The notes beneath the pieces are model-generated. The model made no database searches, was not told the DNA's origin, and was given only the letters and a program-made list of their open reading frames with translations. A stretch of 64,000 bases of DNA from Triticum aestivum (Eukaryota; Streptophyta; Magnoliopsida; Poales; Poaceae): NCBI RefSeq assembly GCF_018294505.1, contig NC_057795.1, forward strand, positions 233,799,035 to 233,863,034. Reading direction: 5' to 3'. The position numbers were made by a program, and so were the translations under genes. Positions 55,771 through 64,000 of the stretch are shown in pieces; position 1 is the first letter of the stretch, and the number at the start of each line of letters is the position of its first letter.

Positions 55771-58413
55771 TCACTTTCCAGTAGCGCTGCCGCCTGTGGT
55801 GGAGTCACGCCGGGCGGCTCCACCTCTTGAAGCCGCAGAACTAGTGGCGGCGCATCTAGGCAAGATGCTGAAGGCATGGAACCTCCCCAGCAAAGCCTCA
55901 GCTCGGCCCTTCACGGCCTCAGCAGTAGCGGCGGCAAGGTCGCCGCTCATAGGGTCCAACAGGCTGTCGAGGTCGGCGCTGGGGTCGCGAAGGTAGACGT
56001 GGCTGAGGACGCGCGTCAGCGCCGCAGATGACAGGGCCTGCGCCTCGGCCTCGGCCGTAGGGCCAAGGCCGTCCGCGGCATCTTCAAGCGCACGGACTAG
56101 GAAGGGAAGCAGCTCGGCAAGGCCGTCCTCTTCGCCAAACAACGGGTCCTCTAAGCCACCCTCATAGAGCGTCTTCAGCACGGCGCGAGCCTTCTCCTCT
56201 AGCTCGGCGAAGGCCACTTGATCCTCGGCCAGGACCTTCGCCTTGCGGTCTAGCTCGGTCCTCTCCACCTTCAGCGCCTGCTCCAGCGTATCCAACCGGC
56301 CATGGCGGTCAACAAGCTCGGCGTCCCGGTCTTTGACGGTAGCCTCCCGAGCCTTCATCTCCTCATCCTTCTCCTAGCGGACGCGGACCTCCTTCGCAAG
56401 CTCCTTGCGCAGGTCTTGTAGCTCGACCTCCAGCGCCTTGCAGTGGCCCCGGGCATCCGCAGCGTCGCCCTGGGCAGCATCACGAGCGGCCATGGCCTGG
56501 CGGGCAGCTTGCTTCTCCTCGTTGGAGGCAGACGCAGCCTGCCTCAGTGCCGCTCGGACAGAGGCAGGAGAGCGGGCCCAGCCAGAAGCTAACTCCAGGC
56601 GCCCGACCACCAGGCGGGGGTCCGTGCTCTAGAGATCCTCCCGCAGCCGGCTCAGTTTATTGGTGGCCTGGGCCAAGACGGCGGAGGAATCAGAAGAGAC
56701 GGGAGCCGGTGTAGCAGGCGGAGAGGACGGTAGTGTGATCGTGGCTTGGGAGGAAGGAGCCTCCCGGGCCTTGGGCATCTCAGCGGCAGCATCAAGCCCA
56801 GGCACATCCAGGGTCAGCGGGGCCACGGGGGATGACTCCTCGCCAGAGTGTCCCTGCTGGGCTTGCAAGGGCGACCGGGCAGGGGAGGCACGAGCCTCGA
56901 TGCCTCCTTGCCCCGCAGACGAAGGCGCTGCCCCGGCAGACGAGCTCGCCTCAAGCAGGGCCGCATAAGCCCCCTTCAACCTCTTCACCTCAGGTGCCGG
57001 CCTGGTGAAAAGAGTGCAGACGTCAAGTCTCAGCGGAAGAAACAGAGTAGAGCGCGGATCGAGTACTTACTGTTCATCGCTCGCGGGTTCAAGCAGCCTC
57101 CGGCCAAACTTGAAGCCCGAGAGCCTGCAGCTGGGGTTAGCCTTGGGAAGCATAGAAGCAGAGGATGCGTCGGGAAGGCCGGAGCTGGCCCCAGACCGCC
57201 CTGGAGCCAGAGCGGATCCTGGGGGCACCAGCCCTGACCTGTCTTTCCTTGGGACCAGGGGAGAATCCACTCCTCCTCGCCTAGCGCTGGCCTCGTCGTG
57301 GTCCGGCATGGAGCGGAGGGTGCGAGACCTGCGCCGGGGAAAGGACTCCTCCGACTCCCTGCCTGTCGCCTCGGAGTCGAACTCTTCCTCCTCCTCCTCC
57401 TCTTCTTCTTCCTCCTCGCTCCCGCTGGAGTCACTAGAGGACACATTCACCGTCGGCAACGCCATCAAATCCCCGGGAGCCACTATGGGCAGCATCCCCT
57501 CACCGTTGAAGGTGGGCATGATGTTCACCACCTGCTCCCAGTTTCCGCTAAGAAACAAGGGGACAGGAGCACCGTCCGGCCTCACCATGTCTCCCCCGAC
57601 CAAGGAGTGGAGGGTCGCGACCAGATCTTCATCGGCCAAGGCTGCAGAGCTCAAGCGAAGGGCAGCGTCCGCTTCCCCAAGCCTCCACAACGGGAGCGAG
57701 TGCTCCCGGAGTGGAGCCACCCGGTGCTCCAGAAACTCCCTCAGGAGCGTGGCCCTGATCAGCTTCGCTGCCCCCAGGTTTCCTGGCCTCAGGTCTGTGT
57801 CCATCCTCTCCAGCACCGCCCTCGCGTGGGGGTCGACAAGCTCCACGCAGGACCACGCATCAACGGCCTTGGGCTGCCTCGTAGGCAGCACAAGTCGGGG
57901 GTGGATGCGCCCGGCGTCCACCATGACCCACTTGCTCCGGAAGCCTTCGATCCTCTTCTCGGGCTTCGAGATGGCATTGGAGCCGGAGTATGCGATAAAA
58001 CTCGCGCATGTGGAGATGGGGCCACGAGAAACCAGGAGATAAAAGTAATGGCGCAGCAAGGCCACCGAGGGCTTTATCCCAACGTGAGCCTCACAATAGT
58101 AGGCAAAAATCGCCAGGAGAAGAACAGAGTTGGGGTGGAGGTGCAGAGCTTGCAAGTTGTACAGGCGAAGAACAGCAAAGCAGAACTCGGAAAAAGGAGG
58201 CACCAGACCGGCGATGATGGCGCTCACAAAGAGCGGGTAGAAGGTGCTCCCCTTGCCTTCAGGCTGGTCGGAGCCAGCCTTGAACACGATTGCTCCCACG
58301 TTGCCCTGCGCAACCGTCCTCAGGCGCATGAGGACGAGATTCCTCTCCGACACATTCGGGGGATCCAGAGACGGCGAGTACCAAGCCTCTGTCGGAGTCT
58401 TGCGGGGCGCCAT
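55771..58413 (-). pseudogene. Antisense spliced gene of element F, Transposase_28-like, two stops
   Basis: The start is ATG at 58413 (MAPRKTPTEAW). Exon 1 runs to 57071 and codes the conserved N-terminal domain (FYPLFVSAIIAGLVPPFSEF, LLRHYFYLLVSRG), a long linker and an acidic Ser/Glu run (codons near 57390-57410). A 69-nt intron (57070 down to 57002) has a GTAAGT donor and a TTTTCACCAG acceptor. Joining the exons keeps the frame (DEQ-PAPEVKRLKG). Exon 2 holds a Pro/Ser/Ala linker, a long coiled coil and a C-terminal helical domain ending GGSATGK at 55771. TAG codons near 56630 and 56376 disable it. It is homologous to the element A antisense ORF. The family is PF04195-like by memory. Function is unknown. 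Confidence 0.8.
57002..57070 (-). other. Intron of the element F antisense gene
   Basis: The donor AACA|GTAAGTACTC and the pyrimidine-rich acceptor TTTTCACCAG|GCCGG lie 69 bases apart. The unspliced frame meets a stop two bases into the donor, and the spliced frame runs on in phase into a 119-codon block. Confidence 0.7.
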
Positions 58414-58700
58414 GGCTTGCCGGATGGGAAGGATTGAGGAAGATCTGGAGGATTTCGGAAGCATGAAGGAGAAGGGCGAGAAAGGGGATCTAGAGCAAGG
58501 CAAGAGAGAACAAAGTAGGTCAGTCTGGCTCGGGCACCTCTTTTTGTCACATGGGCGGTTGCCGAGGCGTCGTGAGGAAGCGGAGACGCCCACGTCCAAT
58601 CAATCGCCACGCGGCGCCCAAGGCCGCAGGCTGTTGGGGCCCGCGGCACTTCGCACTTGCCCCTTCGCTTCTCTGCTAAGCCAAGTCTAGGCGCGCCTTA

Positions 58701-58714
58701 GGCCCGGGGGCTAC
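58701..58714 (+). other. Element F polypurine tract
   Basis: GGCCCGGGGGCTAC immediately before the 3' LTR, nearly identical to that of element A. Confidence 0.75.
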
Positions 58715-59626
58715 TATCGGCGTTCTGGGAACGGGGGTCCCCAGACTTGCCTGCCTGCGGCCTGTGGCGTGGCTCAAATGGGGGCCCAATGCAGCCCAGC
58801 TTCATCAGCTCAAGCTCAAGGCCCTCGCGAGGGGCCAAGCCTCGCGAGGCAGATGACAGGAAGCTTCCTCAGGAGCAGCGTCCTCAGGCAGGCTCGCGAG
58901 GAGGCAGAGAGATCAAGGCAGGGCACCTCCCGAGGAGCCCGTGACAAGCCATGACGATTGAAGGCCAGGCGGGGGCCAGGCGGGGGCCGGCCTGTGCAGT
59001 GTCCTTGTTTCCCTTTCGGTGCTAAGAGGGAAGCACAGGCCAAGGCATCAGGCAAAGGTTACCGTTTCGGTGCAACAAGACCAGGACAGGCAGGACGGCA
59101 GGATGGAGGTCATTGTGGAGCCCAGAGCAGCGTCATCGTCAGAGCCTTTGGGAGCCGAAGACCAACTTTAGTCAGGATAAGTGTACCAGATGTTCCCCTT
59201 CAAAATGGTAAATTTTTGGCGCCCTTCCCGCTCATTATTTGGGAAGAGGCCCAGGGCCTTACTCTATAAATAGGACTAGCCACCACAGGGTAGAGGCATC
59301 GGAAAACAGATTGGTCAGAGAGAGAGAAGCGACTGAACTCACCCAAGCAGTTCATCGCACCAGCTCAAGAACAGCCCCTCGCGAGGCTGTTCTCCCTTTG
59401 TACTTTTTACCATCAGCCCCTGAGGCAATCCACCACACCATGCATTGGAGTAGGGTATTACACCACAATGGTGGCCCGAACCAGTATAAATCTCGTGTCC
59501 CTTGTGTGTTTATCTTTCTTGCTTAGATCCTTGCGAGACTTCGAGACATGAGCTGGTAGGGGAGAGATCTTCATGCTTACCCCAGTGTTCGAACCTCAAG
59601 GGTCTGCCAGAACCCGAAATCCAACA
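58715..59626 (+). repeat. Element F 3' LTR
   Basis: Starts TATCGGCG (a decayed TGTCGGCG) and ends ATCCAACA. It is otherwise close to 54324-55240, and the TATA box is kept at 59265-59272. Confidence 0.92.
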
Positions 59627-59631
59627 AACTT

Positions 59632-60594
59632 GGTCATGTGAAGGCGTACACGATGCGCGACACCAACATATTCGACATCCTCATAAAGGTGAACTCCTTC
59701 CCTTTGAGCCATCCTCAAATACGCACATTGGATGGGTCACTCTTTCATTGTTGTTTCCTTCTTGTTGTCTACATGGTACATCTTGCAAATGGAGGAGCAA
59801 CATTGGAGATGGACCCTTTGGACTTTCAAGTTGAGGAGCGCTCGCACTTATTGGATGCACCTTCGGAACTCCACTCATGCGACAACATCGAGCTTTGGTA
59901 CATCAACACTCCTTTGACTTTTTGTACCACAACCTCCATATTGGTTGATTATGTTTCCACATGTCATGCTCGATGGACATCTCATACTCACCGCAAGTTT
60001 GCACCCTATGCATGGATTGACACACATTATGACTACCTTGTTGCATCTCGTATTCCCATGATATTTGAGCTTGTGCATTTCCTTAGCAAATTTGTTGTGA
60101 TCTTTCTTGATGGCATATTCATACATCATGATCTTATTGCCTACCATCAATTACATGATAACTTTTTCATATTGAGCATCCATTGCCATAGTAATGCTAT
60201 TGATAAACCGTTTCACTATGACATCATTTTGCACCGTGGTTGCATTGATCATATTCACAACACATTTGTGTGCACAATGAATGCTTTTGCTCCCATGAAT
60301 GCTTTGCATCTCATTCTTTATCATCTTGATAAGCTTCATGCGCTTTGCCACGAACAATCTTGCCGCACGGACTCATTCTTACTTAATGGACACTTTGTAT
60401 GCACTACCCATTGTATTTCTGAGTGTCGTTTGTGTTTGCTATTTTTGCACGTATACTCCTCCGGCGACACCTTGGAGTACTTGGATTGTGCCATGACTTC
60501 CACTTCGTCCAACTACAAGTCCATCCACGACAACTGTTTCCGTGGTGATGAGGATCACGATTCGAGGTCGGATCTCTCCGAAGGGGGGGGAGAT
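59632..60594 (+). pseudogene. Element E large ORF, second part
   Basis: The frame continues that of 53340-54323 after removal of F. Text shared with the C ORF includes LDGSLFHCCFLLVVYM, EERSHLLDAP, HKFAPYAWIDTHYD-like, FLSKFVVIFLDGIFIHHD, LDKLHALCH.QSCRTDSFL and DTL.YLDCAM. It ends in the polypurine-coded Gly run (SDLSEGGG), where the CACTA terminus replaces the LTR-borne stop seen in C. About 320 codons. Confidence 0.65.
60581..60593 (+). other. Element E polypurine tract
   Basis: AAGGGGGGGGAGA, as in C. The next base (T, 60594) is the only remaining base of the 3' LTR before the CACTA end. Confidence 0.8.
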
Positions 60595-61670
60595 CCCTAC
60601 AAAAAAATACACTTCCGTGATGATATGTGTTTGTCACAGTAGGTCGCGTTTTTTGTCATGCATGTACATCCATGACGATTTTATGACAAAATCAAGATAG
60701 TCATACCTGTGTTGTCGTAGAAGTGATCCATGACATTACCAAAATTATCATCACGGAAGTGTCCACTTCCATGACGATAAATCGGCGTCACAGAAGTGCT
60801 TTCGTCAAGGGTGACTGACACGTGGCATCCACCGTAACAGAACGCTGTTAAGCTATCGGGTCGGGTTTTGGATCCGATAACCCGTTAATAGCCCCGACCA
60901 ATGGGGATTTTCCACGTGTAAAATCATCATTGGCTGGAGGAATCATGTCTATGATACGTCGACACGTGGCACAACCCAACAGTGGCCCGTTCCTGTGAAA
61001 AGGCTGGCCCATTTGACTTGGTCAAAAGCTGGCGGGCAGGCCCATGGAAAGCCTGTTAACGACCTGTTAGCATATAGCCCATTTACAACCCGCTAACCCA
61101 AGGCCCGTTACGCCCTATGCAAATTAGGCCCAGTAGCGTCATTTGGGCCATCCAATATGATTCTAGCCCATTTTCACTTCTGGCCCATGTATAACCCATG
61201 ACGTCTTTCGGCCCATATCAGGCCCTTTGTAACTCTTGGCCCATTAGCGTCCCATGCTGAAACTGGACCGTAATGAACAATGTATTACTTTACACCCATT
61301 AACGCCCCGCGATGAAACTGGCCCGTAATGAATAGTGTAACACTTTATACCCATTAACGGCCGTTATTCAATTTGGGTCGTTTCCAGCCCAAGTTAACTT
61401 TCGGCCTTCTGAGGGCCCATTTATTCTTGGGCTCATTTGCAGCATTCGGTTACTTATGGTCCGTTACTGTCATTTTCTGCTTGTGGGCCAAATTCAACCC
61501 GTCATTACAGTCGGCCAGTTTGTGGACCGTTAGTCTGTTGGGCCATTTTCATAGCATCACCAAATATGGCCTATTAACGGCCCGTTATGGTCAGCCCATA
61601 AAACGTACGATTTCCATTAAAGGCCCGTCTATGGCCCATTAAAGGCCCATACAAGACCCATAAATGAGTC
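60595..61670. repeat. CACTA terminal and subterminal repeat region
   Basis: Up to about 60960, direct and inverted copies of 'cttccatgacgat', 'tcatgga' and 'gtgtcac' recur. From 60960 to 61660 the words GGCCCGTTA and GGCCCATTA recur every 20-60 bases. Such subterminal repeats bind the element's own DNA-binding protein in the CACTA (En/Spm) family. No coding. Confidence 0.6.
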
Positions 61671-61832
61671 GGCGGCCCATGGATCCTACAAGACGTAGAA
61701 GGCCCATGGATCCTACGAGATGTGGAAGGCCCATGGATCCTACGAGACGTCGAAGGCCCATGGATCCTACGAGACGTAGAAGGCCCATGGATCCTACGAG
61801 ACGTAGAAGGCCCATGGATCCGACGGCCCGTA
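61671..61832. repeat. Six-unit 27-bp tandem repeat
   Basis: Units at 61671, 61698, 61725, 61752, 61779 and 61806 share GGCCCATGGATCCTACGAGA. The last unit changes in its second half to gacggcccgta. Because 27 is divisible by three, several frames on both strands stay open across it. That alone does not show coding. Confidence 0.9.
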
Positions 61833-62185
61833 CATGGCCCGTGGACCCGACGGCCCGTGAAGGGCCATGGTCGGGCGAGTTGGCCCCGTTTGAACGATAT
61901 AGCATATTCAAAGAATTATCCTACTCAATACTATCACCTCTAAAAAGCATACACTATACAACAAAGAGATCAAGGCATAGAAAGGTAGAATAATCCTACA
62001 CTATACAATAAAGAAATTACACCCGATTATACCCACTAGGCATTATGGTTCGGCACAGGTGATAATAAAGCATACACAAATAGCAAATTACATACACTGG
62101 GCAAATACAGCTCATACATCATGGATGCGCATCAACTTAACTCCATTTGAACTATAATCTCTTCAGAAAATAGGATTGGCCGGAT
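61833..62185. other. CACTA internal sequence without visible gene
   Basis: AT-rich text with no open frame of note. It would be the 3' UTR side of the minus-strand exon at 62186-62460. Confidence 0.4.
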
Positions 62186-62460
62186 TCAGATATCACAAAT
62201 TATAGTCTGCAAAATCTCCAATTCCTTCATGGTTACCTCGGTGTCTCGTTTCATTTTTTTGACTCCTGCATCTAATACCTGCATGTCCAGTCTCAACTTG
62301 TTGATTATACGTTGACAATCATGTACATGTTGTATTGCCACCTTTAGTTGATGCTCGAGAACATCAGCACATTCCAGTTCCAATCCATAATCATTTGGTA
62401 ATGGCCATGCCGCACTGCTCGCAGATTTTTGTGTTGATGTCACTTCATCATGAAATGTTT
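62186..62460 (-). CDS. Possible terminal exon of a CACTA-encoded protein (coiled coil)
   Basis: A minus-strand open frame follows an acceptor-like TGTACTTACAG (plus 62461-62471) and reads ETFHDEVTSTQKS, then a heptad-like stretch (ADVLEHQLKVAIQHVHDCQ, LRLDMQVLDAGVKKMKRD) to a stop at 62186. The Met at 62443 is probably internal. Coiled-coil ends are common in proteins of CACTA elements, but I cannot name this one. The exon model rests on the acceptor and the open frame only. Confidence 0.4.
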
Positions 62461-63570
62461 CTGTAAGTACACATGACTAGGGAAAAAATATAGTTACAAC
62501 AGTGAAGCGAACAAGACACTATTTTGTACTACATGGCAAAACAGGACTAACAATAATGTTACACGTCATTTTCACAAAAAAAATATGTTACACGTCATCA
62601 AGCATAAGCAGGTGATATTTTAATAATTATGGAAAAGATAGTATGTGCAACCTGCATACAGAAATCCATCTTAGCTCACCAAAGGAGCATCATGTTGGGG
62701 CCCAATCGAAAACACAGACAAGTTACAAATTTAGGCAACACATTGCGTATAAGTAAGCAAGCAGTTGGCCATTCTGTACCTCAATTGAAGTCTTAGGGAG
62801 CATAATGAACAGCAGAGGGTTTCATACAAACATACTACAGCAGGCAAAACTATGCAATCATTAGCATAGTATAAACTAGATTGTGAGCCTCATGCAATAG
62901 TAGTTGGTTAATAGACTTCAAAGCTTCAGGCACACTTCGGCAGAGTAATTAAATGGTAAGGCCTTTAATTATGTCAACTAATAGTGATACAAGTACCGAA
63001 CATCAGGCATGATTATTTGGGAATCTCATTAACTGAGGACAAATAAAGCAATTGAAAAGACAAAATTAACTATGCCTGAAACAAACAAGGAATTGAACTG
63101 TTGAGTTGCATACAGTGACTTACCTTAGCAGGTTAAAGAGGCTCAGCGCAGCTCCTACTTCTCTTGCAAGGCTCCTTCCTAACATCTTGTACTTGGAAAT
63201 CCTCAATCTTATCTTCATTGCACCCCCTCTACAAGGTGACACAAACTAGCTACTCGTCTCCTTGGAAGATAAATATGCATACTTTCCAGTCTGTGAACAC
63301 AAAAGGATGAGATTATAACAAAACAACACCACATAATGAAACATGCCGCATCTCTTGCACTTGCACACAATGAAATGAGCATTTACTATGTCTGCACTAT
63401 GTAAAAACTAGGCATACCTTCGAACTGGATCTCTAGGTACTCTTGGAGAGCCTACTGTAGTGTACAGCGAAACCTTTATGTCACCTATGAGTTAGACAAG
63501 GCCCCACTACAGCAGCCCTTAGTGTTAAAATCGTTGACAAGCTCTGTTAGAGTGTTAGGTCAAGAACAGC
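62461..63570. other. CACTA internal region, probably intronic
   Basis: AT-rich and without a frame that I can connect to a protein. A splice-like 'cttaccttagcaggttaa' near 63119 and a charged stretch at 63130-63240 could hide further short minus-strand exons, but this is not demonstrable by eye. Confidence 0.35.
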
Positions 63571-63770
63571 AAGTAATCAAAGCAAACAGTCCTAGTATGG
63601 CTGGCTGATGGAAACAAGCAATTGAACAGATGTGTGAGCAAATCTTACATATCAAGAAAAGAAGCAAAGCAAGTAATCAAAGCAAACAGTCCTAGTATGG
63701 CTGGCTGATGGAAACAAGCAATTGAACAGATGTGTGAGCAAATCTTACATATCAAGAAAAGAAGCAAAGA
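63571..63770. repeat. Exact 100-bp tandem duplication
   Basis: 63571-63670 and 63671-63770 are identical by eye except for the last base (c against a). The near-identity points to a recent duplication or an assembly artefact. Confidence 0.9.
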
Positions 63771-64000
63771 ATGAGGCTTAAAGACCATAACTTGACTGAC
63801 CAGATTTAAGGGGCATTTAAACATCATGTGCAACGTATGAACTAGCATAAACATTGCATATTCCAGATTCTACAATGGAATGCACATGTATTAGGTTATG
63901 CCATGTATGATGATGCCTAAATGTACAGATAGTAGGCAGGAGTGATTCATCATTGCACGCACAATTGAATTACAGGTTAAGGGTCAGTTCGATTCCGGCT
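63771..64000. other. CACTA internal sequence to the window edge
   Basis: I see no feature here. A minus-strand frame of 69 codons crosses the duplication and resembles nothing I know. Confidence 0.3.

Larger units (their letters stand above)
54324..59626 (+). mobile_element. Element F: non-autonomous LTR retrotransposon with an antisense spliced ORF
   Basis: LTRs of 917 and 912 bp (54324-55240, 58715-59626), a perfect TSD (aactt), a TGGCGCCC primer-binding region at 55243, a GGCCCGGGGGCTAC polypurine tract at 58701 and a plus-strand TATAAATA in both LTRs all show plus orientation. The only large gene is on the minus strand. It is related to the antisense gene of element A. No gag or pol is present. 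The element is 5.3 kb. Confidence 0.92.
48657..60594 (+). mobile_element. Element E: relative of element C, carrying F and cut by a CACTA
   Basis: The 5' LTR (48657-49761), the primer-binding site, leader hairpin, gag, large -1-frame ORF and polypurine tract follow the same order as in C. Element F occupies 54324-59626. At 60594, one base into the expected 3' LTR (TGATGCGG), the sequence changes to a CACTA terminus, so the 3' LTR should lie beyond that transposon and outside the window. The LTR end sequences resemble C (TGATGCGGAGCATCCC...CCCTACAACA), but the middle is different. Gag keeps its core here, unlike in C. Confidence 0.85.
60595..64000. mobile_element. CACTA DNA transposon, one end (runs off the window; Jorge-like)
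   Basis: CCCTACAAAAAAATACACTT is a CACTA terminus with one change (CACTAC to CCCTAC), followed by the repeated 'cttccgtgatga' and 'catgac' words that mark the terminal region of a common Triticeae CACTA group. Inside lie GC-poor subterminal repeats, a 27-bp tandem array, one possible exon and a 100-bp duplication. No transposase core is visible within the window. The name Jorge is from memory and tentative. The 3-bp TSD cannot be tested because the other end is outside. Confidence 0.78.

Noticed and set aside
57298..58437. 379- and 345-codon plus-strand frames across element F
   Set aside because: They are opposite-strand shadows of the spliced antisense gene, whose domains, intron and homologue in A support the minus strand.
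61639..61993. Repetitive 'RPMDPTRRR' and 'LVGSMGLLR' proteins on both strands
   Set aside because: Translation of the 27-bp tandem array; open in several frames because 27 is divisible by three.
62186..62443. Complete 85-residue protein starting at the Met at 62443
   Set aside because: The frame is open upstream to an acceptor-like site, so an internal or terminal exon is more likely than a small stand-alone gene.
1..64000. Host protein-coding genes, tRNA or rRNA genes
   Set aside because: Apart from the old repeats at the left end, nearly all open frames of interest fall inside identified mobile elements. I saw no cloverleaf or rRNA sequence; the tRNA-like words are primer-binding sites.

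Overview
This window is a block of nested transposable elements from a large grass genome, most likely a Triticeae (wheat, Aegilops, rye or barley type). The reasons are the element families: a Sabrina-like long terminal repeat (LTR) opening TGATACGTCTCC, Tekay-type chromovirus pol, CACTA ends opening with the CACTTCCGTGATGA signature, and Triticeae-style L1 LINE ORFs. I see no host gene, tRNA or rRNA. Family names are from memory of sequence style and were not searched. Reading frames, LTR pairs, target-site duplications (TSDs) and frame continuity were read from the sequence.

The framework is one old L1-type LINE on the minus strand. It survives as three pieces (2160-3267, 15662-16464, 35482-38375) whose reading frame joins when the insertions between them are removed. 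Three blocks interrupt it. Block 1: element A (3268-15661, minus, LTR pair, TSD catat/catac) carries Sabrina-like element B (4661-10398, plus, TSD gaggg). Block 2: element C (16465-35481, plus, TSD ttttt/tttgt) carries chromovirus D (24747-35461, minus, TSD ggatt/gggtt) in its 3' LTR. Block 3: element O1 (3' LTR 38376-39820, minus) carries O2 (39907-48099, minus, TSD catgt), which itself carries a 5'-truncated LINE (44197-44689, 16-bp TSD). O1 is also entered by element E (48657 onward, plus). E carries F (54324-59626, plus, TSD aactt) and is cut at the first base of its 3' LTR by a CACTA transposon (60595 to the window end). Left of the LINE lie a 73-75-bp tandem repeat, a 324-bp fold-back MITE with a 9-bp TSD, and a decayed array of roughly 155-bp units.

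Only D encodes a recognisable full machinery: extra ORF0, gag, protease, reverse transcriptase, RNase H, integrase and chromodomain. It is broken by two frameshifts and one stop. B and O2 carry only gag/protease remnants. A and F each carry a large ORF antisense to their own LTRs, of the 'putative gypsy type transposon' (Transposase_28-like) family. In F this antisense gene has a consistent 69-nt intron.

C and E are the most interesting. They are diverged relatives with matching architecture: GC-rich palindromic microrepeat arrays in both LTR and 5' leader, a leader hairpin, a gag-like frame, then a 97-nt overlap into the -1 frame. That frame is a 900-950-codon ORF of no family I recognise, open in C, which reads through the polypurine tract and stops on the first three bases of the 3' LTR. 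The same layout survives in decayed form in E.
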